Source: Bombyx mori (lineage: Eukaryota; Arthropoda; Insecta; Lepidoptera; Bombycidae). Taken from it: DNA of 64,000 nt. Positions 57,686 to 64,000 of this stretch are shown here, piece by piece. Position 1 is the first letter of the stretch, and the number at the start of each line of letters is the position of its first letter. The notes beneath the pieces were generated by a model, which did not search any database, had not been told where the DNA came from, and was given only the letters and a program-made list of their open reading frames with translations. The DNA lies in NCBI RefSeq assembly GCF_030269925.1, contig NC_085123.1:2294001-2358000 (forward strand), written 5' to 3'. The translations under genes were made by a program, and so were the position numbers.

Positions 57686-60210
57686 TCACCAATCATGGCG
57701 GATCTCTGCTTGAAGACCGACGTCTGGTCTTTTGTGACCGAACTCCTTCGAGACCATACCACCGGCAGAAAAGTGGGTGTTCTTATCCAGATCCCACACA
57801 CCGGAGCCTGATGCTGTCATCTGTAAAAAAAAAAACATAAAAAATGAAAACTTGCGTTGGTAAATGACAATTAATCAGATGGTTTCGGAGGACTTCACAG
57901 TTCTTTGAAATCGATGATGAGGGGTATTAAATTTTCATCACATAAAACCATGAAATATCATAGAAAATCTAGACTATTCTAGACTATCATGTGTCAAGAC
58001 GAGTGGCGTTGAAATTAGAGTAGTGTATTATCTATCGTTAGAGTTGGAATGGAGTTGGAAGGTGTATGTATGGGCTCTGCGTGCTAAGTGCGAGTTTTTT
58101 AACGATCTCGATAGCGTAAAAGTTAACTTAAATTTGTATGGAGTTGGAACGTTTGCCTACATTTGCCGCTAGGGATGCTGCTCTAACTGCATACAAATTT
58201 GAGTTAACTTTTGCGCTATCGGGAACGTTAAAAAACTCGCACTAAGCAGACTGTTAGCCACTTTGTAGTGTGGCTTGTGAGCTGTGTTTTCGCACACCCA
58301 CTTACATAATTAACAAGAACCCAAATTCGAAGTGCAATTTAATTGCTGAGAATTATCGACAAAAAATCCTTGTCCAAATACCTATGTCAGAAAACATAAA
58401 ATTAACCAATTATTATTAAGCAGTAGTTTTAATGTTTGACATCGCGCTCTATAGAATTTGCCCCACTGTATTTAACTGTAGTGATTTTCATTATGCGATT
58501 GAGGCTTTAAGTTCATGTACAAGATTATACAGGACATCCTTAAGACAATTATGATTTCTCACTTATGCCCTCTCCGAGTCTCATTTTTTCTGACTAGACA
58601 ATGATCGTGTATGTATGCAAAATGTTATAGAAAAAGGTTGACTTATGGCCCCAGACTGTACAGATAGTACCGGCGCCTGTAGTGAAAAGGGAAAGGCTCC
58701 GTTTTAAAATACATATTTATATAGTACTAAAACTAACCCCAGATCTGCCACCGATTTGTCTATTTAGGTCAATAGTGGCTTGTGCATTCTTGTTCGCCCA
58801 GTCTAGGCGTCCGCCGTAGTTGGTGCTGTCGCCTCCAGGTCCTAAAACCCTGGTACCGTAAGCCTGACCGGTTAGTTTGCCGCGGTCGTCATTAAAGATC
58901 TCTTTGTTGTAACCAGCTTTTCCCTGAAACACAATTAATTGGTCCATCAAACATTGATTGGTTACAAGGATTGCGCATGTTAAGATCATTCATTTCTGTT
59001 TATAAAGCAGGTTTGAAATTACCTTATACATCGATCTAGCCACTGATTCATTAATTCATCACCATCCAGCAGACTAATCACTCCTGCCGGAAGGGCGGGG
59101 GGTTCCAGTCCAGACAGGAAGGGTTCCCGAGGCCCGCGCCATGCCCCCGTCAAGGGATTTGAGGACCCAGAAGCGGTTTGAAATTTACAGTGAAGACTTC
59201 TATCTATACATACTTCGAGATAAGTGATAAATGGCTATTGATCGACGTGGGAACTATTAAGATTGATTAGCATGACGAAATTGGAGCTGATGGAAAATTA
59301 AAGATTTTTAATTTCAATCATCGTTGTTCAAAAATATCTGAACAGCTATGCCTAGCCCATTTATGCCTTCGTTTGCAGAAAAATCGTTTCATAGAATTCA
59401 GGGAACACTTTCTATAAGTCTATAAGATCTCACGTGATGGGATTAAAGTTTATTTTAAACTTACAAAGAGGCCATCATCGTTTTGTCCCAAAGTGCCAAA
59501 GACCTTGCCTCCCCCCATTTGTTTGTCCCAAGTGACGTCACGGGGGTGTCGCCTTGAGGATTGCCCGCTGATCGAGTAACTGAAAATTAAGTAATTACAA
59601 TTCCTAGTGTTCGGTCAGTGATTGAGATTCGAATATAATCACGTGTCTGTGTGATTCTTAAGATCGATTTGTTTCAATAGTTATATTTTCTCTTTGGTTT
59701 TGTTATTGCAATTACGAAAAAGAAGTGATTAATTCAAATTAAATTGTCATAGCATCGACAATAGCTGCTAGGCAAATAAATTAACAAAACCAGTTGACAA
59801 ACATTGGAGACAGTGGTACTCAATTGTTTTCTTCTTCTTTTTTTTCAGAGAAAATTGTTGCCAGGATATTTTTTGCTAGATAATGATACCAAACTTTGTT
59901 AATTACTACTACCAAAAGAAATTGGTACTTAACTGTTTTAATTAAAAATACTAATGAAGAAGATGGTACGTAATAAAACAGTCGAGGTTTTGCATGTTCC
60001 TATATCAGACGTTACATTTTTTTCATATGGTAATTTCAAACTATGAACTAAGAAATCGAGGCGTTTGTAAATCTATGCAAATTAAATATGAGATTAGTAA
60101 TAATATTTAAGCAAATCTACTCACTCTTCTGCGTAATCAGAAGGTCCGTAAACTTCTGCGTTAACACACACCAGAGTTGTAGCGAAGATATAAAACAGAT
60201 TTGAATTCAT
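57686..60210 (-). CDS. glv: Gloverin, glycine-rich antibacterial protein (copy B)
   Basis: Exons 60210-60125, 59579-59465, 58923-58738 and 57820-57686 reproduce those of 36818-39342 with the same splice sites and the same translation where compared. Both are predicted to give the same 173-aa pre-protein. The signal peptide, pro-segment and mature glycine-rich chain are all present. The non-coding first exon, kappaB-like site and TATA-like box are copied as well (61199-61291), so this copy should be equally inducible. The palindromic MITE in the last intron is repeated at 58078-58251. If the duplication is real, gene dosage is doubled. If it is an assembly error, only one gene exists. Confidence 0.93.
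58078..58251. mobile_element. Palindromic MITE in a gloverin intron (copy B)
   Basis: Twin of 37210-37383, with the same arms and centre. Confidence 0.78.
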
Positions 60211-60355
60211 TTTGAGCTAAAACAATAAGAACGATTCATTAAGTTCATTCCAAATAAAATCAGATGATACACATGTGAACAGCTCTCCTAATGAAAGAGT
60301 TGGATGGCATCGTCAACCAACGAGGGTTCCACCAGTTTGCGGGTCTTCACTGGTG

Positions 60356-60606
60356 GTAGGACCTCTTGTGAGTCCGCGCGTGTGGGTACCACCACCCTGC
60401 CTATTTCTGCCGTGAAGCAGTAATGCGTTTCGGTTTGAAGGGTGGGGCAGCCGTTGTAACTTACTTGAGACCTTAGAACTTATATCTCAAGGTGGGTGGC
60501 GCATTTACGTTGTAAATGTCTATGGGCTCCAGTAACCACTTAACACCAGGTGGGCTGTGAGCTCGTCCACGCATCTAAGCAATAAAAAAAAAGAAAAAAA
60601 AAACTT
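60356..60606 (+). repeat. Bm1 SINE 3' half (copy B)
   Basis: Twin of 39488-39738. The further fragments at 60834-60969 and about 61058-61178 correspond to those in copy A. Confidence 0.87.
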
Positions 60607-61254
60607 TAGTACAAAAAATACATATTAATGTGGAATGTGTCCTCCGGGATATATCGGACCAGCGCGGATATTCTAAACATGGCTATATTAATTTTTATAA
60701 TTAATTATCAGCTCGAATAATACAGTACTTTTAGTGAATTGTCATCTGAAAAAAGAGACTACAATTTAAAGAGTGCTTTAAAAACTGCATTGTCATTTGA
60801 CGATTCATCAAAGTTAACAGACTTTTGACAAAACTATACTTGAGACCTTAGAACTTATATCTCAAGATGGGTGGTGGCGCATTTACGTTGTGGATGTCTA
60901 TGGGCTCCAGTAACAACTTAACACCAGGTGGGCTGTGAGCTCGTCCACCCACCTAAGCAATAAAAAAAAGTTAGATTTGTTGACGTCTGTAGCGTTAATT
61001 TAAAGACTTAGACTTGTTTGTTTGCGGAAGCAAAGAAGAGTAATACAAACTAAGACTAAGAACTCATGTCTCAACATGACTGATGGCATTTGCGTTATTG
61101 TTGCCTATGGGTTTCGGTAACAACATAAGTAACACTAGGTTTGCTGCGAACTCGTCCACTAAACTAAGCAAAAAAATAATACAAAACAAAGTACTTACTT
61201 GTATCAAGTTTCGCTCCTCAAGACCGAATGTAGTGGATAGTTGCGGTGCGGATG

Positions 61255-61291
61255 TATTTAAATGAATCTTCCGTGTAAGAGGTGAAGTCCC
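61255..61291 (-). promoter_or_regulatory. Gloverin promoter (copy B)
   Basis: TTTAAATA at 61255-61262 and GGGACTTCAC at 61282-61291 on the minus strand, as in copy A. Confidence 0.5.
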
Positions 61292-61609
61292 TGTTGAATA
61301 AGGAGGATAAAGGAATAGTTATTCTGTGATAGGTTCTTTTTCGCGGTTTATCTCATGAGATGCGTAATGAATGTTTACAATGGAAAGAAACCAATAATTT
61401 TTATTTTTTCGAATAGAAAACTAAAAAGTTTTAGACAATGAAGGTTTTTCTTTACATGATGTTAACCTATTACGGTTGCCCATAGACGCCATAATGTAAA
61501 GGAAGCTGTCTTGAGACGTTAGATTCGATTGTCAATCGCATTGTAAAATAGGCCGTGCGACTTTTCAAACGAAACTGTTTTTATTGCTGCGATGCCCGCA
61601 CTCCGACCG

Positions 61610-62328
61610 ACATGGTATTGCTCAAGTGGTTATTGGTGTTAACAGACATCAACAACGTAAATGCCGCCATCCACCTTGAAACATCAGTCTCAGTTTTACA
61701 GTACAACGGCTGCCCCACCCTTCAGCCCACTGAGTTTCTCGCTGGATCTTCTCAGTGGGTCACGTTTCCGTTGCGGTGGTAGATTCTGCGAAGCACTGCT
61801 CTTGCCAGGGTCAGTGTTAGCAACACTCCGGTTTGAGCCCCGTGAGCTCACCTACAAACGCTAGGGCGAAGCTGAAATAGCCTCTCAAGGCTATTAGCAT
61901 AGATAGTATAAAAAAAAACCACCCTTCAAACCGACACGCTTTTCGGCTTTACGGCAGAAATAGGCAGGGTGGTGGCAGTGGTACTTACCCGACGAGCGCA
62001 CAACATGCCTTACCATCGGTAATTCTTCTTCTTCGTCGCTTCCTCATTACTGAGGGTCGTGACCACCTTGGTCTAGTTTTTGCACCAGCTTCCTCCAATG
62101 TTGCATGCATTCGGCTTGCTTAATGGCGCCCGGGACGCTGGTGTTTGTGGACTCCTTGACAATGTCCGTCCACCTGGTTGGCAATCTTCCTCGACTTCTC
62201 TTTCCTTCCACGTGACCTACAACTATTGGTTTTTTCCAAGTTGTCAGGATTATAAGTAAGTTGTCGGTAATTACTTAAATTATAATTTTTACGAGTTTGA
62301 TTTTCATGACACGATGTTAAAGTCTAAA
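61610..62328 (-). repeat. Bm1 split by two LINE tails (copy B)
   Basis: Twin of 40742-41460, with inserts at 61725-61916 and 62025-62263 and the same 10-bp and 9-bp target duplications. Confidence 0.78.
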
Positions 62329-63388
62329 TGTTAAATAAATAAAGCTAAATAAGTCTAAATGTTGTAGATGTATATGGGCGCTAGTAACCACTTAACACCA
62401 GGTGGGCTGTGAGCTCGTCCACCCATCTAAACAATAAAAAAAAAAAACAAGAATGATCTCATCGTATCAATGAGCACATCGCGCATAACACCATCCTAAC
62501 GTCACTTTATAATTATATTATTATCTACAACAACAACAGTTGATAAGAAATGTCACAAAGTGTTCGTTAGGTTCTTTTTTTAAAGTCATGTTCCTTATAG
62601 ATACGTGCTATTCATTGCTTCTCATCTTGCAAAATATGCCTATTTATGACTAGCATAACCGATATACTTTATTGTTATAACCCGCAGGAGTATGTTTGGT
62701 GCATCCGGTACATTTAATTTCCGGAACGAATTAATCTAAAGTTCCGGTTTCAAGCGTGGCATAGCTATTGTACAAAACAAATGAATCTCCCATCTCAAGT
62801 ATCAAGATTATTCTGGTAGTCGCCGTACGGTGTCTAATGCATCAACAACTTAATAAAGGTCTGTAATAGCTCTATCTTCACTTTAGTTTCTCCAATCCAA
62901 TTATTGGATAATCCTATACTAGTCCTATATCGTTCTATCTTTAACAGGTACTGGTGTTAAGGCATGTTGCAAGCATCTTCTTTCTTTTACCTACAGTACG
63001 GCTGATGCAAAAGGGGATAGACGTGATACTAATTTGATTAATAGTTTGATCGCAAATGGGGTCCGTGTGTTGTGATGACTGCTTAACAAACCTCCGACAT
63101 AGGCCGGATAAGCTGCCTATTTAAGGCAGAAACAATAATTCTATCTGCTATTGGCTTAGATGAGTGAAAGAATTCACGGTCAATCTGGGGTAAAGTGATT
63201 ACTAAAGCCGAGTTGATTCCTGGAACGAGAGCAGAGCAGAGTGAATATCGTCAATTACCGTGAAACATGAGGTAAAACTCTCAATTGTATTGTAGAAACG
63301 CTATTACCACGCTCATCCGGCCTAATTTAGGATTTCCTGTGTTATAGATACCAGAGATTTACAACATACTTACTTATATATGTAACTA

Positions 63389-64000
63389 GTCAGGTCATAA
63401 GTATTGTCACACAGTAAAAACTTTTCTTTTAGAATGCTGGCCACATAAAAGTTTATTGAATTCGAATTTCGAATTGTTTATGAAAATAAAAATGTATACT
63501 TTTAAAATTTTATTCATTTTTAAATATGGAGTGAACGCTTAAAGAAGACCGTGTCGCAGTTATTGCGTTGCATCGTTGCGGTTACGCGCCAATTCAAATT
63601 TTTAACATACTGAAAAATTTGAATATAACCAAAAGATTCGTTTATCGTACCATCAAACGATACAATGAAGACTCTAGTGTAGATGACAGGTCAAGAAGTG
63701 GTCGCCCTCGGTCTGTTAGGACTCCAGCAGTGATAAAAGCTGTGAAGGCGCGAATTCAAAGAAATCCCAAACGTAAGCAGAAACTGTTGGCCCTTCAGAT
63801 GGGGTTAAGCAGAACCACGGTGAAAAGGGTGTTAAATGAAGACTTTGGGCTTCGGGCATATCGAAGAAAAACAGGACATCGTTTGAATGCTCGTCTAATG
63901 GACCTGAGACTGAAGAGATGCGGCGCTTTGTTGAAGCGGTACGCGGGAAAAATATATCGGGAAATTCTTTTTTCGGATGAAAAAATGTTTACCGTAGAAG
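63389..64000 (+). mobile_element. Mariner (copy B), cut by the window end
   Basis: It begins GTCAGGTCATAAGTATTGTC after TA at 63387-63388, as in copy A. The transposase start again carries TGA as third codon (ATGGAGTGA at 63526), and the frame continues to the window edge in the catalytic-domain region. Confidence 0.92.

Larger units (their letters stand above)
56796..64000. repeat. Large direct duplication, copy B (continues beyond the window)
   Basis: Identical in every stretch compared to 35928-43132, at an offset of 20,868 bp. Its left edge is the LINE tail. The five bases AAGAA (56796-56800) are shared by both junctions, after which identity is continuous. It is cut by the window end inside the mariner. 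Confidence 0.97.

Overview
The window reads as nuclear DNA of a silkmoth, almost certainly Bombyx (B. mori or a very close relative). The evidence is the abundance of Bm1-type tRNA-derived SINEs, lepidopteran jockey-type, RTE-type and I-type LINE fragments, a DD37D mariner, AT-rich introns and intergenic DNA, and two copies of gloverin, an antibacterial peptide gene known only from Lepidoptera. All exon calls were made by hand from splice sites and reading phase. Every complete gene listed closes with a total coding length divisible by three.

Layout, left to right. 85-3811 (+): the 3' end of an unrecognised gene in five GC-rich exons. About 3.9-18 kb: a long gene-poor, AT-rich stretch with an exact 4 x 51 bp tandem array, a decayed jockey-like LINE, a cluster of four palindromic MITEs and a hAT MITE with a perfect 8-bp target duplication. 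18238-22799 (-): the complete unkempt (unk) gene, 603 aa. 24806-25361 (+): histone H3.3, with four CCAAT boxes upstream. 27136-27613 (-): a UQCC4/CCSMST1-like mitochondrial assembly factor. 28129-31443 (-): a 210-aa coiled-coil protein. 33448-36349 (+): a UPF0193 (EVG1) family gene, convergent with gloverin at 36818-39342 (-). 42521-43820: a mariner with a dead transposase. 44046-46075 (+): CMP-sialic acid synthetase, lacking a recognisable last exon. 46886-49788 (+): UTP14, a ribosome-biogenesis factor. About 51.2-56.8 kb: a full-length I-superfamily LINE with both ORFs open.

The most striking large-scale feature is a direct repeat at a constant offset of 20,868 bp. The block 35928-43132 recurs at 56796-64000, up to the window edge, with no length difference and no mismatch in the stretches compared. 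It repeats the last exon of the UPF0193 gene, the whole gloverin gene with its promoter, nested SINE and LINE insertions, and the start of the mariner. The left junction of the second copy falls exactly at the (GAA)n tail of the I-type LINE, with 5 bp shared with the UPF0193 intron. This is either a very recent tandem duplication that doubled an immune-effector gene or an assembly artefact. The rest of the second copy lies beyond the window.

The genes do not form one pathway. They are housekeeping genes (unk, H3.3, UQCC4-like, UTP14, sialic-acid activation) around a duplicated antibacterial effector. No CRISPR array, rRNA gene or functional tRNA gene was seen. The only tRNA-like sequences are SINE heads.
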